Origin: G963676205 sp964342525
GTDB taxonomy: Bacteria > Campylobacterota > Campylobacteria > Campylobacterales > Arcobacteraceae
Length of the DNA: 64,000 nt
Direction: 5' to 3'
Assembly (NCBI GenBank): GCA_964342525.1
Contig: CAYFGQ010000002.1
Location: 65,714-129,713, forward strand
Each line of letters opens with the position of its first letter. The first letter of the stretch is position 1. The position numbers and the translations under genes are program-made. Of this stretch, positions 52,758 to 61,804 are shown one piece after another. The notes below the pieces were generated by a model. It made no database searches, was not told where the DNA came from, and worked only from the letters and a program-made list of their open reading frames with translations.

Positions 52758-54254
52758 TTAAAAGAATCCTAATGCATTTTTACTATAAGAAGTAAGAATA
52801 TTTTTAGTGTGTCTATAAGAGTTTAACATCATCATATGAGTCTCTCTACCGATACCTGATTTTTTATATCCACCAAATGATGCGTGAGATGGATACATAT
52901 GATAACAGTTAACCCATACTCTACCAGCTTCGATAGCTCTTGACATTGTGTGTAATTGGTGTGCATCCCTTGACCATACACCTGAACCTAGACCATAAAT
53001 AGTATCATTTGCAATCTCAATTGCTTCCTCTTCATCTTTAAATGTAGTTACAGCAAGTACTGGTCCAAAGATCTCTTCTTGGAAGATTCTCATTTTATTG
53101 TGACCTTTAAATACTGTTGGTTTGATATAGAATCCACCTGGATGTTTTTCAGAATCTAATGCTTCACCACCAATTAAACACTCTGCACCCTCTTCTTTAC
53201 CAATTTTAATATACTCTAAGATTTTCTCTTTTTGGCTGATTGAACACTGAGCACCCATCATATTATCTGTATCTAAAGGATCACCAAGTGTAATAGCTTC
53301 AATTCTCTCTAACACTCTTTTCATAAATGGCTCATAGATTGATTCTTGGATAAGTGCACGTGATGGGCAAGTACAAACCTCACCAGAGTTAAATGCAAAT
53401 AGTACAAGCCCCTCAATTGCTTTATCAAAGAACTCATCATCAGCATCCATGATAGACTCAAAGAAAATATTTGGAGATTTACCACCTAATTCTAGTGTTG
53501 ATGGAATAATATTTTCAGTTGCATATTGCATGATAAGTTGACCAGTTGTAGTCTCACCTGTAAATCCAACTTTTTTGATATCAGGATGAGTTGAAAGGTA
53601 TTTACCAATTTTTCCACCTGAACCATTGATGATATTTACTGTACCAGCTGGTAATACATCTCCAATCACTTCCATAAGTAAAAGAATTGATTTTGGAGTA
53701 GCTGAAGCAGGCTTCATAACGATACAGTTACCAGCAGCAAGTGCAGGAGCTAATTTCCAAGCAGCCATTAGAAGTGGGAAATTCCAGGGGATGATTTGTG
53801 CTACAACACCATATGGCTCATAAACCTCTTGAGAGATTGTAAACTCATCTAGATCAGATACAGTTCCAGATTCAGCTCTAATTACAGATGCAAAATATCT
53901 AAAATGATCAACTACTAAAGGAACATCTGCATTTAATGTCTCTCTAATTGTTTTACCATTATCCAATGTTTCAGCTAATGCAAGTTTTTCTAAATTTGCT
54001 TCAATTGCATCTGCAACTTTATTTAACATTGTACTTCGCTCAATCACAGAAGTTTTCTTAAAAGATTCAAATGCCTTTTGTGCAGCTTGAATAGCTAACT
54101 CTACATCCTCTTCATTTGATCTAGGTATCTTTGTAAGAACATCACCATCTACTGGAGAGATATTTTCAAAATACTCACCACTTTTTGGAGCTATCCACTC
54201 TCCACCAATGAAGTTTTCATACTGAGGTTTGAATTCTGGTTTATTATATACCAT
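52758..54254 (-). CDS. NAD-dependent aldehyde dehydrogenase (acetaldehyde type)
   Basis: 498 residues, full length. The catalytic glutamate is in LELGGKSPNIFFES (about 265) and the nucleophile cysteine in FNSGEVCTCPSRALI (about 300); the NAD-binding GFTGETTTGQLIM precedes them. The C-terminus YKKSGIGRETHMMMLNSYRHTKN is that of the ExaC/AldB acetaldehyde dehydrogenases usually paired with DUF779, which is the next gene. It oxidises acetaldehyde to acetate. Four ATAGC boxes precede its promoter, and a two-component system is encoded divergently. Confidence 0.92.
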   Translation of the reverse strand: MVYNKPEFKPQYENFIGGEWIAPKSGEYFENISPVDGDVLTKIPRSNEEDVELAIQAAQKAFESFKKTSVIERSTMLNKVADAIEANLEKLALAETLDNGKTIRETLNADVPLVVDHFRYFASVIRAESGTVSDLDEFTISQEVYEPYGVVAQIIPWNFPLLMAAWKLAPALAAGNCIVMKPASATPKSILLLMEVIGDVLPAGTVNIINGSGGKIGKYLSTHPDIKKVGFTGETTTGQLIMQYATENIIPSTLELGGKSPNIFFESIMDADDEFFDKAIEGLVLFAFNSGEVCTCPSRALIQESIYEPFMKRVLERIEAITLGDPLDTDNMMGAQCSISQKEKILEYIKIGKEEGAECLIGGEALDSEKHPGGFYIKPTVFKGHNKMRIFQEEIFGPVLAVTTFKDEEEAIEIANDTIYGLGSGVWSRDAHQLHTMSRAIEAGRVWVNCYHMYPSHASFGGYKKSGIGRETHMMMLNSYRHTKNILTSYSKNALGFF

Positions 54255-54333
54255 TTTTTTTCCTTTTATATTTATATGTTTTAAGAAAAATTTTGTTAGC
54301 CAAACTTTTTCGATACCGAAAGCTTACATAAAT

Positions 54334-54374
54334 ATTATAGCCTCAAAATAGCCCAAATATAGCATGAATATAGC
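54334..54374 (-). promoter_or_regulatory. aldehyde dehydrogenase promoter with four 11-bp-spaced boxes
   Basis: ATAGC occurs at 54337, 54348, 54359 and 54370, each exactly 11 bases apart. On the minus strand (GCTAT) the last box runs into the -10 word TATAAT (54339-54334). Boxes in register with the helix and covering the -35 region are the pattern of an OmpR-family activator; such a regulator is encoded at 56371. Confidence 0.6.
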
Positions 54375-54489
54375 GAAGTAGTTTTTCTCTATAAAAGCCC
54401 AAAGTTTAGGCTTTAAGTAAGGTTTTTAAATATTAAAAATTTATTTTATTTAGGTAAATTTCGCTTTACTTTTATGGTAGAATCTACAT

Positions 54490-56390
54490 ATGAAAACATA
54501 TAACTATATATATCAAAACAATAGCTTTACAAAAAATATAGATTATTCATTATTTGAAAATGAAAAAAATATACTTATCCAAATATTTTGTGGTCAAAAT
54601 GGAGAAACTTTAGAGCATATTATAAATGTTTTACTAAATCATATCCCCCATGCAGTATGTATGGGAACCACAACTGATGGGGAGATAAAAGATGATAAAG
54701 TATCCACTTTAAAAACTGTAATCTCCATCTCCATATTTGATAATACTACTATAAAATATTCATATAAAAATAGCGAAGACTCCTTTGATAATGGCTACAA
54801 TATAGCAAAAGATATAGTTACACCAAATACAAAACTAATCATCTCTTTTACCGATGGAACATCCACAAATGGAGAAGAGTTTTTAAATGGTATCTCCAAA
54901 TTTAGTAGCAATACTATGGTTTGTGAGGTATGGCTGGGGATAATGCCCGCTTTAAAAAGACCTTTATCTCTGTAGGAAAAACTATACTCTCATATGGAGC
55001 TGTAGCCGTTTCTTTAAACTCTGATATTTTACAAGTATCAAATGATAGAAAATATGACTGGTCACCAATAGGTATCGAACATACAATAGATAAAATAGAA
55101 GGAAATAGAATCTATGAAATCTCAGGTATGAAAGCCATAGAGTTTTATGAAAAATACCTAGGAGATAGTGACTCACACACAGAGTTTCCCCTGATAGTAC
55201 AAAGAAATGGTATATCTGTAGCAAGGGCAGTACTTACAAGATATCCCGATGGAAGTTTAGGCTGTGCTGGAAATTTATACAAAGGAGATAAGGTAAGACT
55301 TGGTTTTGCAAATGCTGAGCTTATTATAAAAAACCCTGTTGAGTATTTAAAAAATATCCACAACTACCAAGCTGAAACCTTTTTTATCTACTCATGTATG
55401 GCTAGACGTAGATATATGCAAAGCTTGATAAAAGTAGAGATTGAGCCTTTTGCTTCCATAGCACCAACCTCTGGTTTTTTCACCTATGCAGAGTTTTTCC
55501 ATACAGGAAAAACAAATGAGCTTATGAATCAAACCATCACCCTAGTAGGACTTACAGAAAACCCAAATGTAAAACATAATAATATGGCTACAAATACCAT
55601 AGTTCACCCAGAAGAAAGCTCCTATGCTAAAACTATTCAAGCACTTACATCCCTTATACAACAAAGTGCAAAAGATCAAAATGAACAAGCAAAAAAACTT
55701 GAAGAACAGATGCAATACTCAAATAATCTTTTACAAAATCAAAAGCTATTTTTACGCCATGCAGTTCATGAGACCTTTACTCCCCTATCAGTGATCATGA
55801 GTAATATTGATCTATATGAGATGAATTATGGCAAAAATCAATATTTAGAAAATATAGATGTGGCGGTTAAAAATATCTTCTCAATCTACGATGATCTAAG
55901 CTATTTAGTAAAAAAAGATCAAGTTAAAGATACAGTATATTCCATAGATTTAGTAGCCATTGTAAAAAATAGAATAGAGTTTTTTAAAAATGTAGCACAA
56001 CAAATGAACTCAGAATTTATATTTTATAAAAACTGTGATAGCCATATTATAAAAATGAATGAAACAAAACTATTAAGAATAGTAGATAATAGCATCACAA
56101 ATGCTATAAAATACACTTTTATAGGTAAACCAATAAGAATCGATCTTATAAAAAAAGAAAACTGTGTAAAATTTTCAGTCTCAAGTAATTCAAAAGAGAT
56201 ACAACAGCCAAAAAAAGTATTTGATGAATACTACAGAGAAGAGAAATCAAAAGCAGGTTTTGGTCTAGGATTAAATCTAGTAAAAAGAATATGTGATGAA
56301 GAAGATATAAAAATAGAAGTAAGCTCAAACGAAAAAATCACTTGCTTCACCTATATATTTAAGGATAAAAATGAAAATACTACTACTTGA
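54490..56390 (+). pseudogene. FIST-domain sensor histidine kinase, interrupted by a frameshift
   Basis: Two frames overlap: 54490-54975 (161 codons, FIST N-terminal half) and 54930-56390 (486 codons). The first runs into VCEVWLG while the second begins MAGDNARFKKTF; adding one base near 54925-54928 gives VCGGMAGDN, the usual FIST motif. Thus one G is missing relative to an intact gene. Downstream: FIST C-terminal part (TFFIYSCMARRRYMQ), HisKA with HAVHETFTPLS, HATPase N box DNSITNAIKYT and G2 GFGLGLNLV. There is no transmembrane helix. The second frame could still be made from its ATG at 54930. Confidence 0.8.
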
Positions 56391-57030
56391 AGATGATATT
56401 ATGCTAAATAAAGCGATCACCCAGTACCTTGAATCAACAGGTCATAAGGTGATATCAGTAACAGATGGAAACTCTTGTGAAGATACCCTACAAGATGAAA
56501 AATTTGATCTTTTAGTATTTGATATAAATGTACCTGATAAAGATGGCCTTACAATATTAGAAGATCTTCATAAACAAAAAAGAATGGTTCCAACTATCTT
56601 TATCTCTGCACTGATAGATATAGAAGATATTACAAGAGCTTTTGACATAGGTTGCCATGATTATCTAAAAAAACCATTTCATCTAAAAGAGCTAACGCTT
56701 AGGATAAATAAAATCCTAAAAACCATGCAAGTACCCCAAGAGCATAAAAGACTATCAAAATCTTATAGTTATGATTCAAAAAATATGGTTTTATATTTTG
56801 AAAATGAACCCCATATTTTACCCAAAAGACAAATCCAAATCATCGACCTACTCTCCTCAAATAGAAGCTTAGTATGCAACTACGATATGTTTAGAGACTA
56901 TGTTTGGAATGATGACTATATAGACAATGCCACCATAAGAGCAGAAGTAAATAGAATAAAAAAAGTTTTAAAAGAGGATTTTATAATAAATATCAGAGGT
57001 ATGGGATATATGATAGAAAGGCCCAAATAA
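56371..57030 (+). CDS. OmpR-family response regulator
   Basis: 219 residues. Receiver: acidic pair in LLLEDDIML, phospho-acceptor aspartate in LLVFDINVPDKDG (about 51) and lysine in YLKKPFHLKEL. A winged-helix output domain follows, ending IINIRGMGYMIERP. Its start overlaps the FIST kinase stop by 20 bases, so they form one two-component system. Its likely target is the divergent aldehyde dehydrogenase promoter with its 11-bp-spaced boxes. Confidence 0.9.
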   Translation: MKILLLEDDIMLNKAITQYLESTGHKVISVTDGNSCEDTLQDEKFDLLVFDINVPDKDGLTILEDLHKQKRMVPTIFISALIDIEDITRAFDIGCHDYLKKPFHLKELTLRINKILKTMQVPQEHKRLSKSYSYDSKNMVLYFENEPHILPKRQIQIIDLLSSNRSLVCNYDMFRDYVWNDDYIDNATIRAEVNRIKKVLKEDFIINIRGMGYMIERPK

Positions 57031-57078
57031 ACTCATATAATAATAAAACTCTAATAAGAAATCTACCATAATACATAT

Positions 57079-57435
57079 ATGAAACATATATTTTTAGTGA
57101 TACTTTTTACTACTATCTCTTTAAATGCCATAGAGTACTATAAAGACTCAAAAGATAGACATAAACTTGCCTTTATGGATAAAGCCAAAAATCAAGTAAA
57201 ATTTGAGTTTGAACAAGATGTGAGATTTAAAGATATCTATTACAATAGAGGTCTTACAGGTGTAGAGCTTGTATGTGGTAAACACACAAAAACTAAAAAT
57301 AGTATGCTTTTTTACGACTTCATATATGTAAGCCCAAATTTTATATTTTTTCAAAATAAAACTAGAAACTTTGATAAAATCTGGGATCAACTTTGTAAAT
57401 ACGACAATAGAAAAACAAGTGTATTTGCTAAATAA
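57079..57435 (+). CDS. small exported protein
   Basis: 118 residues with a signal peptide (MKHIFLVILFTTISLNA). The mature part has two cysteines (VCGKH and QLCKYDN) and is rich in Lys, Phe and Tyr. No motif is recognised. It is 48 bases after the response regulator and is followed 9 bases later by a second small gene, so they may form an operon. Confidence 0.7.
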   Translation: MKHIFLVILFTTISLNAIEYYKDSKDRHKLAFMDKAKNQVKFEFEQDVRFKDIYYNRGLTGVELVCGKHTKTKNSMLFYDFIYVSPNFIFFQNKTRNFDKIWDQLCKYDNRKTSVFAK

Positions 57436-57444
57436 AGGGATACT

Positions 57445-57621
57445 TTGAATACAAAAATAAGAATAATACTATCTTTAATATTTGCGATTATAGTTTTATA
57501 TCAAATAAAAGATATGCCCTCTTTTCAAAACTATACAAATCTTATACTACTATTTGTAGTAGCCCCACTTATCATATATCTATTTGTAAAAAAGATCTTT
57601 AAAAAGGATAATTTTGAGTAA
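57445..57621 (+). CDS. small membrane protein, 58 residues
   Basis: TTG start at 57445 with AAAGGGA 5 bases upstream. Two hydrophobic helices: IRIILSLIFAIIVLYQI and YTNLILLFVVAPLIIYLFV, followed by a basic end KKIFKKDNFE. It overlaps the start of the next gene by 8 bases, giving a coupled set. The size is below the usual annotation cut-off. Function unknown. Confidence 0.65.
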   Translation: MNTKIRIILSLIFAIIVLYQIKDMPSFQNYTNLILLFVVAPLIIYLFVKKIFKKDNFE

Positions 57622-57973
57622 AACTAAGGTACTAATAGCAGGATCAAATAGCCCAATCTTAGCTATGGATCTTCAAAATCAGCTAGAAATGTTTGATTGT
57701 AAAGTAAATGTGATAGGTGAACTAAATAACCTAATGGTAAGTGTATCTTTAGATAAACCAGATGTTGTATTTATCCACTTCCATGAATTTACCCACAATG
57801 CTATAGATTTATCTAGACAAATAAATGAAAGATTTTCAATACCTACTATCTTTATGGTAAATTTGGATTCTTTTAAAGATGTTGTTGAATCCATAGAGGA
57901 TCAAAATATACTTGGATGTTTAGATATACCAATTAACTCAAAACAATTAACATATTTATTACAACAAGTGTAA
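57614..57973 (+). CDS. receiver-domain-like protein
   Basis: 119 residues from a TTG start with AAAAAGGA upstream. The fold follows CheY (VLIAGSNSPILAMDLQNQL; VVFIHFHEFTHNAID; TIFMVNLD; CLDIPINSKQL), but the acidic pocket and the phospho-acceptor aspartate are missing: the phosphorylation site is replaced by His in FIHFHEF. It is therefore a pseudo-receiver. It overlaps the previous gene by 8 bases. Confidence 0.7.
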   Translation: MSKTKVLIAGSNSPILAMDLQNQLEMFDCKVNVIGELNNLMVSVSLDKPDVVFIHFHEFTHNAIDLSRQINERFSIPTIFMVNLDSFKDVVESIEDQNILGCLDIPINSKQLTYLLQQV

Positions 57974-58013
57974 TCCTTAATTGTTATAATATTTTAAACT
58001 TATAGGATTAATT

Positions 58014-58322
58014 ATGAAAAAATGGATTAAATATCTTTTACTTTTTGTGGTGAGTTATTCGGTTATAAATATTGGTATAAATCTATACACCCACCAAAGC
58101 TGGAAAGATAATAAACAAGCCATATCTAAACTTATCCAAAATTGTGAAGAAGAGACCAAACTAAGTTTTGATGAATACAATAAAGACCTAGAAAAACAAA
58201 GTTTAGATTTTATCCAAAGTGGTAAAAACTTTAGTGATGATACTATACCTTATAGGGAGTTTTACAAAAGATGTATCTCAAATGCTATTTATAATTACAC
58301 CCCTGAAGAGTATTTTAAATAG
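58014..58322 (+). CDS. small membrane-anchored protein
   Basis: 102 residues. One N-terminal transmembrane helix (IKYLLLFVVSYSVINIGINLY) and a periplasmic part with two cysteines (NCEEE and RCISN). No known motif. The stop overlaps the end of the convergent hybrid kinase gene by 8 bases. Confidence 0.65.
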   Translation: MKKWIKYLLLFVVSYSVINIGINLYTHQSWKDNKQAISKLIQNCEEETKLSFDEYNKDLEKQSLDFIQSGKNFSDDTIPYREFYKRCISNAIYNYTPEEYFK

Positions 58323-61074
58323 CCCTTTTCTTTGAAATATACTTTAAAAGAGTAAAATACAATTTTTCCACATCTATAGGTTTATTTAGATGATCACACA
58401 TCATAGCTTCTTTAGTTTTTTCAATATCACTCTTCAGAGCATTTGCAGTAAGTGCCACTATTGGTATTTTTCTATTAAATTTTCTGATTATACTTGTAGC
58501 TTCAAAACCATCCATAACTGGCATTTGAAGATCCATAAAAATCAACTCATATTTTATAGGATTGATTTTAAACATCTCTATCGCCTCTTGTCCATTATTG
58601 GCTATATCTATATTTATACCACTTCCCTCAAGTAAACCTATTATGATATCTTGGTTTATATTATTATCCTCAACTAAAAGAATATTTGATCCTCCAAGTA
58701 CTTTAATATCCTCTTTTGTATTTAATTTGTTTGAGTTATTATTACGAGATTTACTAAAAGCTACTTCTAAAAGGGTGATCTCAAAGATAAAACTACTTCC
58801 CTTATCTTTTTGAGATTCTACCCATATTTTACCACCCATAAGTTCTACTAGTTTTTTTGAGATGGATAAACCAAGCCCTGAACCACCAAAATCCCTTGTG
58901 ATAGTTCCATCTGCTTGAATAAAAGAATCAAAGATATTTTCTATCTTACTTTTATCTAAACCTATACCAGTATCTTTTACTTCAAATCTAAGTTTTGTAT
59001 CGGAGATTTTATTTATGATAAGGGTTATTTTACCTCTTTTTGTAAACTTTACAGCATTACTTATAAGATTTGAGAGTATTTGGGAGATTCTTACAGGATC
59101 ACCTAAATAAGTAGGTTTGATCCCCTTATCATATATCAATTCAAAATCTAAATTTTTCTCTTCCATTTTATATTCAAAAATACTTATAACAGAATCAACA
59201 ATATCGTATATATTAAAATTTACTTTTTCAATATTCAATTTTCCAGCTTCAATTTTGGAAAAATCTAAAATATCATTTAAAATACCCAAAAGATTTTTAG
59301 CACTTAGATCTATAGTTTCAATATATTTTCTTGTTTTAGGATCAAGATCCCCTTCTAAGGCAAGGTGAGCCATTCCAATTATACCATTCATTGGAGTTCT
59401 TATCTCATGGGACATATTTGCTAAAAATTCTGATTTTGCTATAGTTGCTTGCTGAGCTTCTTTTTTTGCTTGTGCTATTTTTCTAAAATAATAACTCCCT
59501 ACTATAAGTATAATCGCAAATACACCTATTATCTTAATTATCAGATCATAATCTATCTCTTTATCATATTTTATAGAGATCCAATTATTTAATATTTTTT
59601 GTTTTTGGTGTTGTTCTAGGTTATTTATACTTTTTTGTACAATACTTAATAAAAGAGGATCATCTTTTTGTACCGCCATAGAAAGTTCTAAATATTCATC
59701 AAATCTTCCTGATATTTTTAACTCTCCTTCAAATATAGTTTGAAACTTATATCCAATACTTGCCAAAGTTCCCACATATCCAAAAACATCACCTTTTTTT
59801 ACCTTATATAAGCCCTCTTCTATATCTTCGACCTCCACAATCTTGATACTTGGATATTGTTTTCTAAATATCTCTATCAAAGCATAATCTCTAGGAATAG
59901 CTATTTTTTTACCATTTAAAACTTGAAGATTATCCATAAATTGTACATCTGGTTTTGTAGCAATCACTAGAGGAATTTTTAAATAAGAGCTAGTAAAATT
60001 CATATAATTTTCCCTAGAAGGGGTTTTCATAGCTAAAGATAAAATATCACACTTTTTATTTTTCATAAATCTTATTGACTCACTCCATGAAGTGGTTTTC
60101 ACAAGCTTATATTCACTAGGTATCATCTTATCAAATAGTTTAAAATAATCTGCACTTATTCCTATATGATTTCCCTTTTTATCAAGTGCTTCAAAGGGCA
60201 TCCAATTTGGATCGATACACATACTTATATATTTTTTCCCCTCTAGATATCTTTTCTCCATTTTTGTTAGGGCTATCTCATCTAGATTTTCAGGATGATT
60301 TCTCCCTGCAAACCATTTATATTTTAAGTGATTCAACTCTGCATCACTAACTTGATCCATAGCTTTTTGTAAAATATCTCTTAAAATACTATCCTCTTTT
60401 GATACCCCTATTCTTATAAAACTTATGGCTCTTTTATCATTTATATACTCTGTAGCTTTTAATCCAGATATATTATGATTTGCGATTATATAATCCATCA
60501 CAACTTTTTTACCAATAGTGGCATCAACCTTACCCAAGGCTAAAAGTTTTAAAGCATCCACTTGATCAGTTACTAATACTTGTTTGATATTTGGATAGTG
60601 TTTTTCCACAAACTTTTGAGCAAAAAAACCTTTTGGCATAGCTATTGAATGACCTTCTAGATCTTCTATTTTATTAAAATTTGCATTATTTTTATTTACA
60701 AAAATTGCGTTTTGGGAGGTATAAAATACATCTGTGAAATTTATAGTCTTTGCCCTCTCAGCATTTTTTGAGATATTTACGATCACATCAAGTTTAGGTG
60801 TTTGAAGCATCTCCATAAACTCTGACCATGTATGATTTTGTATATATTCAACCTTAACCCCAAGCTTTAATGCTAAAAGATTCATATAATCTATTGAAAA
60901 ACCCTTAGCCATACCATTTTCATTGAAGTTAAAAGGAGCCCAATTATTTTCATTGTGAGCTTTTATAATAGGATGATTTTGTAAGTAGTTTTTTTCTTGT
61001 GTAGTTAATTCAATTTTAGAAGAGTTTGCAAATAAAAAGCTTATAAAAAAAACTATAAATATAATTACTCTCAT
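58315..61074 (-). CDS. BvgS-like hybrid sensor kinase with two periplasmic binding domains
   Basis: 919 residues. Signal peptide MRVIIFIVFFISFLFANS, then two solute-binding (PBPb) domains at about 25-255 and 275-500 (for example NNWAPFNFNENGMAKGFS and DPNWMPFEALDKKGNHIG), one transmembrane helix (about 513-530), HisKA with FLANMSHEIRTPMNGIIG, HATPase (ISNAVKFT; DTGIGLD; GSGLGLSI) and a C-terminal receiver with ELIFMDLQMPVMDGF. The histidine and aspartate are both present. The ligand is unknown. Confidence 0.92.
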   Translation of the reverse strand: MRVIIFIVFFISFLFANSSKIELTTQEKNYLQNHPIIKAHNENNWAPFNFNENGMAKGFSIDYMNLLALKLGVKVEYIQNHTWSEFMEMLQTPKLDVIVNISKNAERAKTINFTDVFYTSQNAIFVNKNNANFNKIEDLEGHSIAMPKGFFAQKFVEKHYPNIKQVLVTDQVDALKLLALGKVDATIGKKVVMDYIIANHNISGLKATEYINDKRAISFIRIGVSKEDSILRDILQKAMDQVSDAELNHLKYKWFAGRNHPENLDEIALTKMEKRYLEGKKYISMCIDPNWMPFEALDKKGNHIGISADYFKLFDKMIPSEYKLVKTTSWSESIRFMKNKKCDILSLAMKTPSRENYMNFTSSYLKIPLVIATKPDVQFMDNLQVLNGKKIAIPRDYALIEIFRKQYPSIKIVEVEDIEEGLYKVKKGDVFGYVGTLASIGYKFQTIFEGELKISGRFDEYLELSMAVQKDDPLLLSIVQKSINNLEQHQKQKILNNWISIKYDKEIDYDLIIKIIGVFAIILIVGSYYFRKIAQAKKEAQQATIAKSEFLANMSHEIRTPMNGIIGMAHLALEGDLDPKTRKYIETIDLSAKNLLGILNDILDFSKIEAGKLNIEKVNFNIYDIVDSVISIFEYKMEEKNLDFELIYDKGIKPTYLGDPVRISQILSNLISNAVKFTKRGKITLIINKISDTKLRFEVKDTGIGLDKSKIENIFDSFIQADGTITRDFGGSGLGLSISKKLVELMGGKIWVESQKDKGSSFIFEITLLEVAFSKSRNNNSNKLNTKEDIKVLGGSNILLVEDNNINQDIIIGLLEGSGINIDIANNGQEAIEMFKINPIKYELIFMDLQMPVMDGFEATSIIRKFNRKIPIVALTANALKSDIEKTKEAMMCDHLNKPIDVEKLYFTLLKYISKKRAI

Positions 61075-61260
61075 ATTCTCATCCCTAAATATTTTATATA
61101 AAATACCAATAATAATGATTTTATCAGTTGTTTTCTTTAATTTTTATTTACAGGTAACTTTTTTGTAACAAATATAATACATATAATTAGATAAGTGGTT
61201 TATTAAACTTTTTGATTTGTGTTTTTATTAAGTTTGAATTGATTTATTTTTGAAGGATAA
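61075..61260. other. intergenic region, no gene seen
   Basis: AT-rich space between the hybrid kinase and the tRNA pair. The kinase promoter should lie in the left part. No further structure was found apart from the repeat at its right end. Confidence 0.4.
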
Positions 61261-61348
61261 TGGCAGAGAGCGGGGGATTCGAACCCCCGGAGGTGTGACC
61301 CTCGCCGGTTTTCAAGACCGGTACTTTCGACCACTCAGACAGCTCTCT
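61261..61348 (-). tRNA. tRNA-Ser(UGA), copy 1
   Basis: 88 bases including encoded CCA. Acceptor stem AGAGAGC/GCTCTCT, anticodon loop CTTGAAA giving UGA, the long class-II variable arm, and T-arm GTTCGAATC. The second copy at 63614 is identical. Confidence 0.93.
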
Positions 61349-61357
61349 AAACATTAG

Positions 61358-61444
61358 TGGTGCGAATGGTCGGAATCGAACCGACACTCCGTTGCCAGAA
61401 CGGGATTTTAAATCCCGCGCGTCTACCAGTTCCGCCACACTCGC
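61358..61444 (-). tRNA. tRNA-Leu(UAA), copy 1
   Basis: 87 bases with CCA. Acceptor stem GCGAGTG/CATTCGC (one G-U), anticodon loop TTTAAAA giving UAA, long variable arm TGGCAACGGAGT and T-arm GTTCGATTC. It is transcribed before the tRNA-Ser gene, 9 bases away. Confidence 0.93.
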
Positions 61445-61804
61445 ACTAAAGTTTCATTATTTAACAGTAAGTTTTCCATTTTTGATCTGTTTCATCAAAT
61501 TTGGAGTGGGATTATAGCAATTTAAAATTAAAAGAAACCTAAAATTTGAAAAATTTTTAGGTTTCTTTATTATTTAAATATAAAGATTTATACAGTAATA
61601 ATTTTGAAAATAAAAATTTTAGAATTTTTTGTTTTGAAGGATAATGGCAGAAAGAGGGAGAGGGGTTATCTCCCGAAATACTCCTAAATAGCAGAAAAAG
61701 CCCATATATTAAGGGGCAAAAAATTCTTATGAACACAAAGGATTAATTCTAAACTACTTTATCAACATTTATTTACTTTTACTGTACAAAATATATTTAA
61801 AATC
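61445..61804. promoter_or_regulatory. leader of tRNA copy 1 and gene-free space
   Basis: On the minus strand a TATAAT box lies at 61516-61511, in sequence shared with tRNA copy 2, but similarity stops just upstream of it, so the TTGACA -35 box of copy 2 is absent. At 61632-61651 the 20-mer found at the 3' end of both tRNA-Ser copies occurs again. The remaining sequence holds a GGGAG/CTCCC hairpin (61657-61674). Confidence 0.6.

Noticed and set aside
61244..61438. ORF reading MAELVDARDLKSRSGNG over the tRNA pair (also at 63558)
   Set aside because: It is the well-known false translation of tRNA genes; both tRNAs fold fully.
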